Numbered from the stretch's first letter, positions 36,746 to 51,139 are shown. The stretch is 64,000 nt of DNA from Pelargonium x hortorum (GCA_036897525.1 JAYMTJ010000032.1:36001-100000); one strand, 5' to 3'. Translations and numbers: made by a program. The notes: generated from the letters alone by a model not told the origin.

Positions 36746-39700
36746 AGTGATGGTAAAATGAACCCGTGGTTAGAACAAATTGAAATGACCTGAAATGGTT
36801 TAGTTTGTCAATTCATTAAGTTTCTATAATGCATGGGTTCTAACTTCCATCTTTTACTTTTGTTATAATTCCTTGAAATGAGTTCCTGATATTCCTATTC
36901 CCTTAGGAGGATACTTTACTTTAGGCTTTAGGAACTTACTCTATAAAGAAAAGAAAAGAGGGTATTCCGATCGACAAAATTTTTGTTATATTATTGTAAA
37001 AAAAGGAAGCCACGCTCTCAGCCAACTACGAGTTTGAAAATGTGGAGTATTTAGAAAAGTATACTTTGTCAGGATTACTTTCTTCCTTTTTTTGAAGAAG
37101 AAGTCTTATGCTATTTTTACATTATCCTTTTACCGAGCCTCTACTATAGCTTTAGGAACCGACCCATTTACTATCAGGAATAAACTACCCTAAAGAAAAT
37201 TTTGACCTATACTAAGAGATTCTCCCCTATCTTTATATCCTATTGTAAGAAAACTTGTTTAATTAAGGCAAGATAGTGTTATATTATAAGAGTTTGCCTT
37301 GGTCTATTCCAAAAATATATAACAATAGAACTAGAAATTAGGCCCCTTACCTTAATTAAGCCTTCTGTTTACAAAATCCTAGCTACCATCACTTTATAGT
37401 GGATTCGATACTGGATTCCTTGTGGATAATACATATACAATTACTCAAATATCTATACGAATTCTTTTCGCGAGAGGAAAGCCGGCTTCAAGAAGATTAG
37501 AAAGGTTTTTAAACCTTCAAAATGACGAGAAATTATAGGTGCTTTCAAAAGTCGTAATAATATAATCCAGGATACAAGGGGTCCTGAGGCACCCCTCTAA
37601 TAGAACCTAGAACTATTTGAAATTTAATAGACTAATACAGAATTCCTTTTAAAAAGATAATTTAATGAGATATAAAAAATATATAGGATAGTCTTTCCTT
37701 GCTTTTTAGTGGTTGCTGAAATTGACAGGAGGAATTGCAGGGTTTTCCGTGGGTAAGTTAAAAAAAATCCATTTAGGGAATTCTGGGAACTTTTTAAAGG
37801 GGCATCGCAGAACCTGGTAAAAAAGACCTAGTAAATGCATAGAGCATTAAACTTTATTCTTGGATAACCCCTAAGCTTTTGCTTCGACAGGAGAGTGCTT
37901 TTAACTTTTACCAGTTTTTTTCCAAATTATATCACCTTATTTAAGTCATTTTAGAAGTGCTTTCTTTGTAATTAGAATTATTGACGACTCCCTTTTAAAG
38001 AAACTAAAGTTGCAATTTTAAGCTCTTTTAATTCCAATGTATATAAATTTTTAATTTAAACAGCATAGAATTTCATTACACTTTATGCGCAGTCTCCACT
38101 AGGAATTCGCAGCCCCTAGATAGAGAAACAAACTCTTCATAATGGATACACTGAATATGCCTCATCTCAAAAGGAATCAAATTGAGTGAAAGTAACTTGG
38201 CTAACGTCTAGTATTTTGGAATTCCAATTATGACTCATCCCGGAAATGACAGTCTCAAGTGGAATGCACCTGGTTTACGCATCTCATCTTTGGTCCTAGT
38301 ATGTAGGACAATTCCCAAAAGGAAGAAAGGGTAGCAATCTTTTGTAGAAAGTCCCTCAAGGGCTGCATCCCTATCGACTACTTTAAAAGAACTCGTTTCC
38401 CAGTCTAATCAATTGTATATTACAGCATTTTTTTTAATCCATGAATTCTTACTAATTGTGGTTTTATCTATCTTGGATTCCTACTACTATCTGGGCCTTG
38501 GGTTAAGAAGTTAGTTCCTTTGTCAATTAAACGAAAGTTAGCAAATCAAGTTTTTGTGAGGGAAGTAGAAAGTAGTTTCGTCGTCACTAGAAAGGGGGTC
38601 TAGGAGATAATTAATCTGGGCTTTTTACGAAAAAATAGCCTAGAAATACTTGTATATTCACAACAGCAAAGTACCGTTTTTTTACTTTCTAGTCTTCTCT
38701 CTTTTTAGTTAGGCTATCTTTCCTTTATAAGAGTAGTTCTATATAATAAATGAAGGTAGCTTCTTCTAGACTAAACAGTATTCCAGCACACTTGACCTGA
38801 TCCGGTATTTAAGGGATAAATGCTCTTCTTCTAGAATAACTCTTAAACGGAAAACTAAAGTAAAGGAACTAAGTCTAAATAAATGGATAATACGCTTCTC
38901 CCCCGGTAAATTCTTTGTAAGCTCTATATGGAGACTTTTTCTACTAATAGAAAATTCACTTTGAAATACCGATTACTTAGAATTTCATAGAAAGATCATA
39001 AATTAGGAGTAAACAGCCCGCCCATAGTCCAGAAAGATTTCTGACTCTTCTTTTAAATAAAACAGATTACACAAAAGTCCTTTTCAGTACATGCCCTGCT
39101 CCTTCTAATACTGTACGTTTTAGGCCCCTTTTTTAACTTAACTCTATTCAGAGAAGGCCCGTTTTATGGAAAGACTTAGTTTTATTACGGTTCAGTTTTG
39201 ATAGTAGTTTGTATGCTTTTTGAGTCTTTTTATTCTAAAATTCTACCAAATTCTGACCGAAAAAGGTATTGGCGGGGTTTCTCTATCAATGAGTAGTAAT
39301 AAAAGTTAAGTCGTTCCTTGAAACTATCGAAAGTAAAGTATTCTAAAGGTAAAAAACTAAGAGAATGGACGATGAATGTCCGAGGGGTTTTTAGGAGTCT
39401 ACAGTATTTTAAGCTATACTGTTGAGAACTCTGTACTTTTGGGTACCGCATTCGAGACTTTTTCCTATTTAAAGGGAGGGTTCTTTCTTTCTATATTTTT
39501 GACTTCATTACATTACAATGTTCTTATACTTTTTTTTAGGAAGCCCCTGTAGAAGCCTAAATCTCTAACTCCTAGGATTTTTTTAAGAGGTAAGTTATTC
39601 CCCTGATTAAGTAAAAGTTCTTGCAATTCGGTCTTCAATTTTTTAGGTTTGCTTACCTCCAAAAGAAAGAGTACTTTATTGCTATTTAATGAATTACTGA

Positions 39701-42700
39701 AATGAACAAAGAGTAAACTAAGAAACTTACCTATATCGCTAAAGCTAGCGCCCCCCTAGATTTATAGCAAACTTATTAGTAGGGCACCGTTAATTAACTA
39801 GTCATTTTAGGAGAACCCGGAAAACGTAAACCATCTTATTTCCTTTCCATTTGAGCGAACGGTTGATATTTCAAAAAATAGGGGATAATTTTCTTCCACT
39901 TTTGTTTTGCTGTTAAAATAAAAAAGACTCCTAACTTGGATCAAACCTAGTTCTGTAAGTTATGTACTTTATTTATTAAGAATACTAATACCGGGGTTAT
40001 GAGCTTCTTTATTAAAAAAACTAATATAAGTCAATTTGAACTCCCCTTGCAGTACCGAACTAAAATCCGTATCACATTGCTCACTCTGTTATTATATTAC
40101 TATACCGCTCTTCTGGTTTTCAGGGGAGGTTTTCTCTGAGTTCAATTATAAAAGCCATACTCGGATTCTTTTACCCGGTAAATCAGGGATGCCCTCGTTG
40201 TCAACCTTAGCCCTTACCGAGACTCTGCATTTCTTCCCTTGAAAGAGACGTATAGGAACTTGGAGGGTCCCCCCTTTTGTTAAGACAAAGGGGCTCAATA
40301 AAAGCATTTAACAAGGAAGATTAGAACTTGTCACTCTCTTTAAAGGGCGACAACTTTATGCAAATACCCGCCAGACCAGAGTAGCAGAAGTTTTTTTTAT
40401 TAATAATTATAGAGTAACCCAAAAGGAAAAGTCAAAACCTATATTCTAATTATAAATAGAAATCTCGACTCTAAAGTAAGAGTTTAGACATTTTAAAGTA
40501 AAGAGGCAAAACCCCAGCTACTGGCAACTACTAAATACCAAAAAAAAGCTTTTGTTTTAGCTCAAGACCCGCGGCGCCCTCTCCTATATCTTTGCAAATT
40601 TAATACCACTTCATTTTTGTGATTAAAACTGGAATTATAAATAAAAGGTAGAGTATAAAAAGTATAGAATTTTGGCAAAAAACCCTTCTATTTGAACCTT
40701 TGGTATTTCTATTTTATGGAACTTAAGTAAGAAAGATTTCACTTTACGGAGCGCGCTTATAATTTGAAGGAGTATGCTTCTGGAAAATAAATAGGAACTT
40801 TGCTCCGTGTAGCTCTAAATTTCTCATTTAATTAATAAGGGCACTTCAGTTTCTAGCAAGATAAAAAGAAAGGAATTCTTCAAGACTTAAGGAGTCCTCT
40901 CCAATTGCGTGTAGAGTTCCTGAAAATGTAGGCTTCTTTGGATAAACAAAGGGGCCCCGCTTCTACTCTACTCGGTTAGAAAACTTTACGCTTTTTTACC
41001 CGAAGAAAGCCCTGGAACGCAGAAAAGCAAGTCTTAAAGCCACAAACGCTTTATTAATTCAGGGATAAAGAAATCCCCTTCAGTTCAGTAAAGAGTTTCC
41101 AGGAATCCTATAAGAAAACCTAAAGATTATGAATACAAATGAAATAAAAAATCCCAAGGTTACTATCCAGAATAGCTTTTATCCGCTGTTCAAGTACTTT
41201 AATTTAAGCAGGTTTGTTTGTACATTTAACTCAAAAAATGTGGAATTTTTCCTATATTTTAATTACGGACCTCCTTACCCTTTAGTTAGAGTCCGAGTAC
41301 TTTTACAAGACTTTTGTAATGCCTTCCCTAGGTTTGGACTAGACCTCTATAAGTATAAGCTACAAAAGAATAAGTAACAGCACGTTTTGCCCCTCTTAAA
41401 GTAAAATCTACTAGTTAAAACCCTTACCTTAAAATTATGCTTTAGCAGCGGTATTGCGCCTAATAAGCAACCCCCTTTGTTTCCTATTCCTCGAAAACGC
41501 TCTTTTAGAATCAATTTTGTAAGCTTGTACAGGGTACCCGGCACTTTATTTTCCAAAAGCTGCTAAATATAGCAAGTTCTTAGCGTAACTTTGATAGAAA
41601 AGGATATAAGGAGCACTCCTAGTTAATAAAACTTAAACAAATTCTTAAAGTGTAGAAGATTAGATTACTTAAGGAGTTATAATTAGAAAAGAGACCTTAG
41701 TTATATAATACAGATAGAAACTGGATCTACAAGGAACACTTTACTTTCTGAGATTAACTGAATGAAAACCTCAACAAATATATCTAAATATGATTCTATA
41801 TGACCGGGAGCTTTTTTAGAGCTGTTATTTTCCTGGGTTTAGAGGGCCCTGCTTTTATATACTTCTATCCTGTTTATTAGCAACTACCCTTTAATATACT
41901 TACTTAACCCCCAAAGGTTCCATGCAAAGTAAATATTCCTACGAAATAACAAAAAAAGAAACTCTCTAAAAGCTTCAGAATCTCCACACCTTACTTACAC
42001 GCATTGTTTAGATATTTTAAGGTCTAGGAATCCCCCAATGTTCCCTTGTATTGTAACAAGGCCCCCAAAAATATTATAGAACTTTTACAGGACCCCCCTT
42101 TTCTCGTATTAGAAAGGCTTTAAAACAGAAATTCAGAGAAAAAGGAATTTTGTACTCAGAAAACCATTAAATTTCCCCCAGATTGCTCGTCTACCAGATC
42201 CCAAAACTTCTAAAAAAAGCTTGAGAAGACACTCCTGCCGCAAGTATATCCGAATATCCTAAACTAACAGCAACAAGAGAAAGAATCCGTATTCTGTTAT
42301 CTACCTAATGTCCTTGAAAATCCCATTCGAACACAAGTACCGATCGTTAGAACTGGTGGGTTTGTATTTGGCTAGCTTTGGACCTTCCCTCTGGAATTCA
42401 AAGGGTTGGTTACCCCTGTAAAAGCTTAATCTAGCAGAAATTTGTACCCATCTCATTCCAAAGCACTCGAAGATTTGATCCTATACTAGAAAGTATTTTA
42501 TAGTTTAGTAGCCTACTAATCAAAAGAGGACGCCCGGTAAAAAAAAAGTCTTTGCAAAGTTTGTACTGCCAATTCCGCAGCAAAAAAACCTTGCTTCTCC
42601 TTAGGCTTATAACTCCATTTTGAGACTTTTTAACGAATTGAAACCTATTCAAATGAGCAGGGCACTACACTAATTCAAACTAGTTGTTCAGGCAGGTGTA

Positions 42701-44000
42701 AAGATCCCGGTAGATACTCATTAATTTTAAAGGGATTGAATATTTAAGTAAATATACGAGAAATTCTCTGTTCCTAATTCATTTTTCCGCTTAAATACAA
42801 GTAAGATTTAACTAAACAACAGAATTTGGAAACCCCTGTCTGAATCTCCCAAGGAGACCTCTTAAACTGTAACCACACTTCCTAAAAAACTACTAAACAC
42901 TTAACGAATGCACTATAGTCCCGACTATGAAATCGATAAAACAAGAAGCAAGCTACAAAACCTTGAATGGACTGAAAGTAACCATAACCTAGGGATTTTA
43001 TAGAAGCTCCAGCTACACGTAAATACTCTTGTTTTTACTTATACTATAAAAAACAGATTTCTAAGAAGAGAGCTAGAACTTCTAACTCCACTTATGTCAG
43101 GTCAGGCTCTTGCTCTTAGATGAATCACTTCACTTGGCTTGTGTTAGCCAACGGATTAAAGCTTGCTATGATAACATACCTAATAAAGTACCCTTTAAAG
43201 ATCTAAATCTACGCAACTCCTTCAATTTAGAATGTGATAACTCCGTGATGTATAATTTAAACAAGTAGCCAGGACTATCCTAAAAATTATTCTCTCAATA
43301 TAAAATAATAAATAAGAGAAGCCCTAAAAAAAGTAAGTAGCTCTTCTCTTGGTCGACAGGGCGCCTATAATCGTAGTAATTCAAGTAAGAGAAAAGCCAG
43401 CTAGTCAAAATTTTATAAAGAAATACCTGACAACAAATAACTCAGAGAATTAGGAAACAAAACATATTAGGAATCTCATTTCACTTTGATTTTAAGCGGG
43501 CCCCCAGCTATGAGTAAAAGGTATACAGAATATGAAGCTATGCTGAATGAGATAGAGATCTCTTTGAAGAAGAGTAAGAAACTGGGTTACAGAGAAAGCA
43601 AGTAAGAGTAGGGCTCTCAGGAAGGGCATAAAGAGTTTTAGTAATAGGCCATAAGTCTAGCTCTTAAGTCAGAAAGTGATGGAGAGTGGTACAAAGACTA
43701 AGAAGTTGCTTTTGTGTTCCAATTCCTAAAAAGTCAAGGCTGTAGAGAAACTTAATAAAGTAAGGGGATAATCAAGTAAGCAAGGGGTTCCCTGTCAATT
43801 TTCTAAGGAATTTGGAGAGTAAGAAACTCATATCAAGGTTTAAGCATTAACCCCTTTTTTCTCTAAGGATTCTGCACTAATTTTGTAATCTAGGATCTTA
43901 TAAAATGGGTCGAAAGTTAATAATCTTTCGCAATAAGATAGATGGGTCTTAAAATCCAGTGTAAATTGTCCGGGAAATACAAGAAGTTCTAATTTATATA
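36746..44000. other. non-coding AT-rich stretch with GC palindromes
   Basis: Frames of 68-82 codons occur at 39230-39451 (-), 40036-40242 (+), 41129-41377 (+), 41347-41556 (-) and 42431-42652 (-), none recognisable. Palindromes include GGGGCCCC at 40951-40958, AGGGCCCT at 41843-41850 and GGGCCC at 43498-43503. The part at about 42.1-43.1 kb is mildly C-rich and 43.55-43.83 kb G-rich on the + strand, possibly further decayed repeat tails. No gene or RNA is supported. Confidence 0.75.
40951..40958. repeat. GGGGCCCC palindrome
   Basis: An eight-base G/C-only palindrome flanked by AT-rich DNA (ACAAA before, GC then TTCTAC after). It is the most GC-pure member of the dispersed palindrome set. Confidence 0.6.
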
Positions 44001-44153
44001 CAACAGAATTCGAGGAGACTTTTGAAACTCTAAATAGATTTCCCCTAGGGTCCCTAATACACCGGCGCGGAACTCTGCATTACCCCGGGATAAACTGTAC
44101 ACAGTATTTAACTTAGGCACCTTCTTTATTAACGTAAGGGAATAATACCCAAG

Positions 44154-44169
44154 CTCTCCATGAGGAGAG
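44154..44169. repeat. perfect 6-bp hairpin
   Basis: CTCTCC-ATGA-GGAGAG pairs fully, and a G-T and an A-T pair can extend the stem outward. No T tract follows, so it is not terminator-like. Confidence 0.5.
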
Positions 44170-46662
44170 TTAAAGCTAATGGATCTCCTCTACATAGGAA
44201 AAAACTCCTTCACTTTCCTTTAGGAGGTTCCTGCAGTTTATCCTTTTAATTCCCGGGGTACCCTCTACAAATTACAAAAATAGAATCAAAAAAATGTAAA
44301 AAAGCGGCTATCCTAGGAGCCCATTAATTATTATCTTATCTTAGTTTGTTTTACAAGGAAAAGGAACCTTTCTTCAAAGCAAACCAGAAGGGTGTCGCTG
44401 CTCTTTAAAATAAATAATGGGTAAGAACCTTGGTAATAAGGTTTCGGTGCAACAAATATAATAAATATAAGCTTTATTTGAGTTGAGTTCAATTGCGGGC
44501 TCATAGCTCATAAGAGAAAGCCTGTACTCTGGTTGTAGAACAAAATCGTCTGGGAAATCCCAGTAGCGGCAAGCCTGCACACCCTTTGCTCCTAAAGAGG
44601 GCATCTTCTAAGACTACGGCCTGTCATAATTTTAAAAAGAAAAAACGGAATTTTTTGGCTTAATTTTTTTTTTTTTTTCAGAATTTCTTTATTATAACGG
44701 GTATACATACATACATATTTAGTAAATAGGAAAAATATGCCAAAACATACCTTACCTTAAACGCTTCTGTTTCAATTCATTCCATTTCCCTAGGGAGAAG
44801 TTGCTAGAGGAATCCCTCAAATTGCACAAGATAAAAAAAAACTCGCAGGGCCGGGAAAGATTAGGGGGGATTTTTTTACTAGTAGATAAATGATGGGACA
44901 TTTTTAACTGCTTATTAAACTAACTACTAGACTAGGAAAGCTCGAGGGTTTCGTATTGCACTTATTTCTAGGGTACTTTATTGTTTGCTCTTCAAAGCTC
45001 TGGCTTGTACAAAACCCCCTTGATCTTGTCTATTTAATTAATTTAATTAGAACGTTTTGCTAGTTAACTAACTTAACTACTAGAATCCTAAACTTGTCAT
45101 AAAGGACCAGAGATCCCTAGAGCGGGGCCCTCATATAAAGAAAGAGTCATCTAGATGAACCCAAATTCAAATAATTAAGAAGTTAATCTAACAAGGACCC
45201 AGGAGAATTTCTCCACTCTTGTCTGATTAAGGTACGACTTTTACAAAAATGCAGACAGAGTTTCTTGTACTCTAAAAAAGGGAGTTTGTAATATAATATG
45301 TTTTCTAACTTGCTCTAACAATCTTGAAAGGATCAATACTATTAAGTATAATAGAAAAGTTCCACTCTAATTGCTAATTGCTTTGTCTTTTTTAGCGACG
45401 GCACATTTATTTGAACACATTTCTTTACTTCCGCGGAAATATTACAGAATTCCATGGAAGTTTCTTTTTCTAAATCAACTAGTTAGGTACATTCCCTGTG
45501 AAAGTACCCAGAATTCTCCTTTGGTCAATTTAAGGCCTGCACTTTTTGAGACAATTATTTAAAGATTTAATTAAAGGAGTACTGCTTTTCTAATTAAGAA
45601 CAGGTAGAATAAAGAAAGTATCTTTTTAGTAGAGATTTCTTTATATTAGTCTTTTTATATTGCTTAGGTCTTAATGAAATTCTAAAATTCTAATCTTAGT
45701 AGTTCATAACAAACAATATATAATAAGGGGTAAAGTAACTGGGACTGCATTTTAAGAAAGGTTTACTAACCCCTATCAATTCTTAAGCGTTTTCTTGCCT
45801 TACTTGAGGGGTAATAATAAGGGATGCCCTTGTAGAAGACTACCTCTGAGTGTTTTTGAAAGCTCAGGGTTACTACTAATTAAGGGGCACGTAGACTAGG
45901 TTTTATCTGAATAGGCAACTCCTTTTTTTGTGTAGTATGAGTTCCCAGAGTTTCTCCCTTAAAGTTTTCCAGAAGAGAGCTTTTGTGGGCTCTGGATTTC
46001 CCTGTTTTATTAAACGGGTTTTCCTGAGTCAAATTCTTAATATTGTTTGTTGGTTGAGGCAAAAAAGTTTTCGCTATTTCAGTTCAGGCTTTGATACCGG
46101 AGTACATAGTGTAGGGGTTTTTTTCTATAAAAGACCCCTATCCTGTGTAAAATAGAAAGGAGGCTCCTTATCTATTAGTCTATTAGGAATTCCGGAAGGC
46201 AAAGGAGAGGAGAACCGAATCTTTCTTTGTTTTTAGGAATGCTGGTGTCGCTAACAAGGGTATAGCCCATAAGACGAACAGGATATAATAAAAGCTCTGA
46301 AGAATAAGATACTGATTCCAGTTATAGGTAAGAGTTATTCGATAAGGGTTTGGGATAACTCAAGTAAGGAGTTAGAACTCAAAAGTACTCAAGGGAGTAG
46401 GCATCTGAAACAGGTAAGCACTTTTTCTTTGAGGTTTCTATTTTAGAAGCTCTAGTAAATAGAAATCAAGGACTTTACATAAATCCGTCACCAGATTAAG
46501 GGGGCTTGCCACAATAACTCGAAACGGCTTCATATGGAGAATCCTGTTTGTTGCCGCCTTAACCTACTTTTGACAGTCTATAGTATACTATACTTACACG
46601 AAAATAACTAGAATACTGGGTAACTTAATATTGGGTGTTTAAATAATAGATAAAAAAATGCA

Positions 46663-46674
46663 AAAGGGCCCTTT
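46663..46674. repeat. 12-bp perfect palindrome AAAGGGCCCTTT
   Basis: A GGGCCC core flanked symmetrically by AAA and TTT. It has the same A/T-flanked layout as AAAGGAATTCCTTT at 31478-31491, which suggests a shared element design and not only random GC clustering. Confidence 0.6.
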
Positions 46675-47209
46675 AAATTATTCAGTAATCCCTTACACTA
46701 ACTATACTCTATTTGGATTGTTTGGTTAAATACAGGTTTTTGACTCTCTTCGCCTGTTACTAAACTCTTAGCTTAAGTATAAAAAAAAAAAAAGCTACCT
46801 TATTAAATTTTTTATGTTGCCAATAAAACTGTTTGCTTAAAATGCGACAATGTAGTTTCGCTATCTTAGTCCTGTAATGTAGGTTTCATTAGTCCTCCAT
46901 CGAGCTCAGTCATAAGAATATGAGACCCTCTATAGTACAATTAATTTAGTATATTGTTTTTTTACCTTAAAAGTAGGTTTTTATTTTACCTAATTAAAAC
47001 AAGAAATAAAGAAAGAGCTACTTAGCTAACAAATTTTTACATATTTCAAATAATAGGGCACTTTTTACAGAATACCACCAATAGTACACCAATAGTTGTT
47101 GATTTGTTGATAATAAGCTTGCTTTGTTAAAAAGGAAATGCACATCTTGACATTCCAATTAATTATTTGAGAACTCTTTAATATAAAAAAAGATAAAAAA
47201 GGTGTACCT

Positions 47210-47231
47210 AGAGTAGTTTCTAGACTACTCT
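47210..47231. repeat. perfect 8-bp hairpin
   Basis: AGAGTAGT-TTCTAG-ACTACTCT forms eight unbroken pairs around a six-base loop. A few such stems are expected by chance in 64 kb, so its significance is modest. It is among the most stable small hairpins seen in the window. Confidence 0.5.
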
Positions 47232-50200
47232 GATTCCAGAAAAACCCAAAGTCTCTAAATTAGAATTTAGCTAATTAGATATACAATTATACTATTCCAT
47301 ACTTCCTTGAACGTTTCCCTTTTTATAAATTTAGAAAACTAAAATTTTAGTCTTATTTCGAAAAGTCAAGTTTACTGCTTTGGAATTTTAGTAGGAAAGG
47401 AAATCGCTTAATTTTATGATACGTAAGTTAATTGCCCGAGTTCCTTTTTAAACGATAAGAGATTCAATTAAATAGAATTAGTTATTAAGTTCCATTTTTT
47501 ACTCAGTAGTGCTTCGACTAAAAAACACGCATAGCAGATTCGAATCGTATTGTCTCAAGGAGTCTTAGTTTAAATCAATTATAGGAAGTCTCCACTTAGC
47601 TTTATACGTGTTTATTTCAGAAATTGTATGCCAATCAAGATAATAACATCATTGTCCTTTATTTAAATTATATATTACTTTAGCGCCCCTTACCCTTACC
47701 TTTTTGGTTTTCACGATACGGACTCAGATTGATCCTTTGGCTAAAAGTGTTCTCGGAACGCGGACACAAATGGTTTTCCTTCGGCGCCACTACTAAAACT
47801 TTACTCTTTCTTATTTATGTGTTTGTTGTGTATAAACTACGTGCTGTTAATTTTTACTATAAAAAAAAGTCTCGTATTATATTATATGTCCTATCTCCAA
47901 AGCATTCCTTCGTAAATGGATTGGTTTTTTAAAAGGGAGTAGAAGCGTTTCTTTCTGTTAAAAAGTTTAGTAGACGAAATACTTACTTATGCTCTACCGG
48001 AGCTGGGAGTAGGTTAATATTTAGGATCCTAATTAGGATTACCAAATATCAGAGCAAGTTTTAATTATGTATTAGTTTGAACTTCTGTTTAGGGTTTACA
48101 ATTAGAGAAAAGAAAAGGGGCTCTCCCTTAGATCTTAGATCAAACTAGAATAAGAGTAATAGGCTCCCGTAAGGATGTAAAAATGGATTACTCCAGAAGC
48201 AGAATAAAAAAAAAAATGTTAAGAAGTAAGTATTATACTAATAATACCAAAAAACGATTGACAGTTGAAAACTATTATGATTATGAGGAAGATTAATGCA
48301 CAAGATATCTGATCCTAGGCCCTTTTCGCGACGTATACCGAGAGTTGGAGTAGTCTCACGATGGATTGCATTTTGAGAAATTGCTGCGTTTTTTTGTTAT
48401 ATAATTTTTGAGAAAAGGACTAAGGGATTTTCTTAATCAAGAAGAGTTTCTATTTTATATAAATTGGATAATGCGGTATATATTACAATCTGGTTTAGCC
48501 TAAATTTGTATATTATATACTTATAGTACGGGATACCTCAACAAGGAAAGTTGGAAAGTTTAGAGGACTCTCTTAAAAAAGCGATTCTAATTATAAACCT
48601 TACGAACCATATAGGTATGGGTCCTTTTCCAGCACCAAGGGCCCCAGTAAAAGAGAATTCTAAAGCTAAGGAATTCCAATCAAAAAAAAGGAAATTGAAT
48701 TATCAAAGTAAGGTTTGACTCGGCTTGCTTTCAAGCTACAGATAGAGTATCTATTTAGAGTTGGGTCCTAAAGAATACTGGTTATAACACAAGAAAGTTT
48801 CCAGTTGACAGAGGAAGCCCATCTCCAAATACTTGACCCTTATTGTAGCCGCTTTATATTATAGGTCTAGACTTGCTTTCTAATTTAGCTACAAGGTTTC
48901 CGAGTACGTACCCTTTCAACTAGACCGCACAGTGTACATTCACGATTTAGAATTATAGGAATAAAACCGTAATAATAGAGCTTTTCCATATCATATAGAG
49001 TTAAAGTTTATAAGAGTTTTTTCGCAAAAAACTGAGATAGGTCAGCAAGTATATGGACGATCACAATGGAATGGCAGGAATTCTCTTATTCCCGATAAAC
49101 CATATTGCAAGGTATAGGATATATCTTACTGATAAGCTACCCCTAGTGAGTCTTTTTTACAAGGATCCCCGGTCATTAGCAGCGAAGCGAATACTTAATC
49201 GGACCTTAGTCTCTTTCCGAGTGCAATATGCTTTGAACCGGCATCCTAATCCTAGTTACTCGCGGTAACCCCTTTGGCAAAGAAAAAAGAGGGCATAGAA
49301 AAGAGGAGCTAGAGTGTATCATTCCTTATCAAGGAAACACTATATTTTCGACTAGGTTATAAAAGGAGCACTTCTGAGCGGACTGCGAATAAGGGAACTT
49401 TCTAAACGGTCTTTGTTGTATCAAAGGAATCCTCTTTATTTAAGTTATTCTAGTCTTTTTCTTTTAGGTTGCTAATGACCTGTATTTCATTATTGTTCCT
49501 TGTTCTCTTATACGGCTGTAGCGGATACTCTTAGATAAATTACACCCCAGCGCATAGTCTTGATTTACCTATTTCTTAGAAATTCTAAGGAAAGGAATAG
49601 AAGAAAGGCTGGAGAAACAGGACCTGGGTTTATTTAGAATTCCCTCCTTAATTTAGAGAATACTTTTTAGAATTTGCAAGTATTAAGCTAAAGCTTAGTA
49701 GGCTTAGATGTAACATTAAAGGGGCGCTGGTAAGGATTAAGATATACCGAAATATTTCCTAATTCAAAGGGTTATCCTCAATAGGAAAAATGGATTCGCA
49801 GGTGTTCCTATCCTTGTGTACTACAAGTTTGAACTAAGGGGTCTTTAAGGGTGTGTTTGACTCTAATCTTTCCAGATAAGAATATCCCCAAAGAGGAAAG
49901 AAAGACTCTATATTGAGGGGACTTTCCGATGAAGCTAATCCCCTTGCGAGCTAAAGGAGTTGAATTAATTGTTTGTTCTAGCATCTCTTTCCTTAATATA
50001 ATAGCAGGCAAAGGAGAATCTAAAATATACGAGAAAGCAAGTAACTGATTCTAGTCTAACTGAGACGGTAAAGGAGCTTAATAAGATTGCCGGTCCAGAA
50101 TATTCTTCGTAAAGGTGTAACATAAATTCTATTGCTTGGGATTAGTCCTAAGGAAAGCAAGCCGAGTCAAACCGTATTTATTTAAGTTCTGAAGTTCTTG

Positions 50201-50439
50201 TACTTTTATGATAGTAAAGGAATGTATTTTAGTTTTGAATTCTCCTCTTCTAGGTGAGAATTTCTAGATGGAACTCAAAGAGAGAGAGGTATTATAAGGA
50301 ATAAGTCAGTCTCTGAATTTATTAATTCTTCTGTAGCTTGTAACCAGGTTAAAACTAAAGGTTGCCTAACTCTAAAACCCTACCTCTTGCTTGTAGGTAA
50401 CTCTTACACTGGGTGGTATGGTATAGAACAGATTCCTTT

Positions 50440-51000
50440 GTTTGTAAAGTTTTAAGGCTACTATGAACTATAAATCCACTTATCTTTGAGAGAGGTTTTA
50501 AAGATAAAGGAAGTGAAGTTTTGAGGTTCCTGGTTTTCTAGGCATTCTGTTTCTGGATAAGAATTTCGATATTATTTTAGGTTTCAGCTGGATTAGCTAA
50601 TTCTTGGAAGTTATTTAGGTTTTATAGTTCAGGTTCAATAAGGGTGGTTTCGGGTTAAAGTCATTGGTATTTATTGGCTTAGGCTGTTAGGGCTAGTAGG
50701 GTATGAGCTATGGTTCCTGCTTTTAGGATATTGTCTGTCTGAAAGGGTTTTCATAAGCAAATGAAGTGAGAGAGGTTTCCAGGAGTCAATTTGCACTTTG
50801 TTTTTTGAGAGTCTTTCTAGGGTGTCCTGTAAAGTCAAGTGGTCATTTTAGACAAAGCTGTGCAGTTTTAATGAGGTGGGGATAGTCTCTTACCCGGATC
50901 TTTAGAGACAGGCGGTCCGCTGAGTTTGGCAGGTCTGTAGAGTTTGTTTCATCAAATGAGTTTAGAATTTTTGAGTCTGTTTTTAGGGTTATAATGTAAG
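50440..51000 (-). repeat. G-rich (+ strand) tail of the inverted R1 copy
   Basis: In 50521-51000 I count about 130 G against 56 C on the + strand, a strong skew. Read on the minus strand it is C/A-rich and follows directly after the R1 head at 51139-51012. C/A-rich sequence likewise follows the direct R1 head at 56252. No frame of 60 codons lies inside. I interpret it as the tail of the same composite repeat, although primary sequence identity between the tails is low. Confidence 0.45.
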
Positions 51001-51011
51001 TAGTTATATTC

Positions 51012-51139
51012 CTTATACTATTAATTAGAATGAGTCAACCTAGGAAGTTTACTCAGTAAAAGAGATGTGTGCATGTACTCCCTAGGATTCTATACTCATT
51101 AACGATAAGCTACAAGGAACGAGAGTCATTATCCTTACA
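51012..51139 (-). repeat. repeat family R1 head, inverted copy
   Basis: On the minus strand the segment reads, in order, AAGGATAATGACTCTCG, TAGCTTATCGT, GTATAGAATCCT and TTACTGAGTAAA. The same blocks in the same order occur in the copies at 56252 (TAGCTTATCGT; TTACCGAGCAAA) and 56871 (GCTTATCG; TACTGAGTAAA). Divergence is high but colinear. Confidence 0.55.

Larger units (their letters stand above)
44001..50400. other. non-coding AT-rich stretch
   Basis: Frames of 60-76 codons occur at 44374-44604 (-), 45371-45562 (+), 45880-46062 (-), 45928-46155 (+), 47729-47932 (+), 49053-49268 (+) and 49808-50011 (-). The pair near 46 kb overlaps on opposite strands, and none resembles a known protein. 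Two clean hairpins (44154-44169 and 47210-47231) and the 12-bp palindrome AAAGGGCCCTTT are listed separately. Simple runs are T15 at 44664-44678, (TACA)3 at about 44703-44716 and A13 at 46781-46793. Confidence 0.75.
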
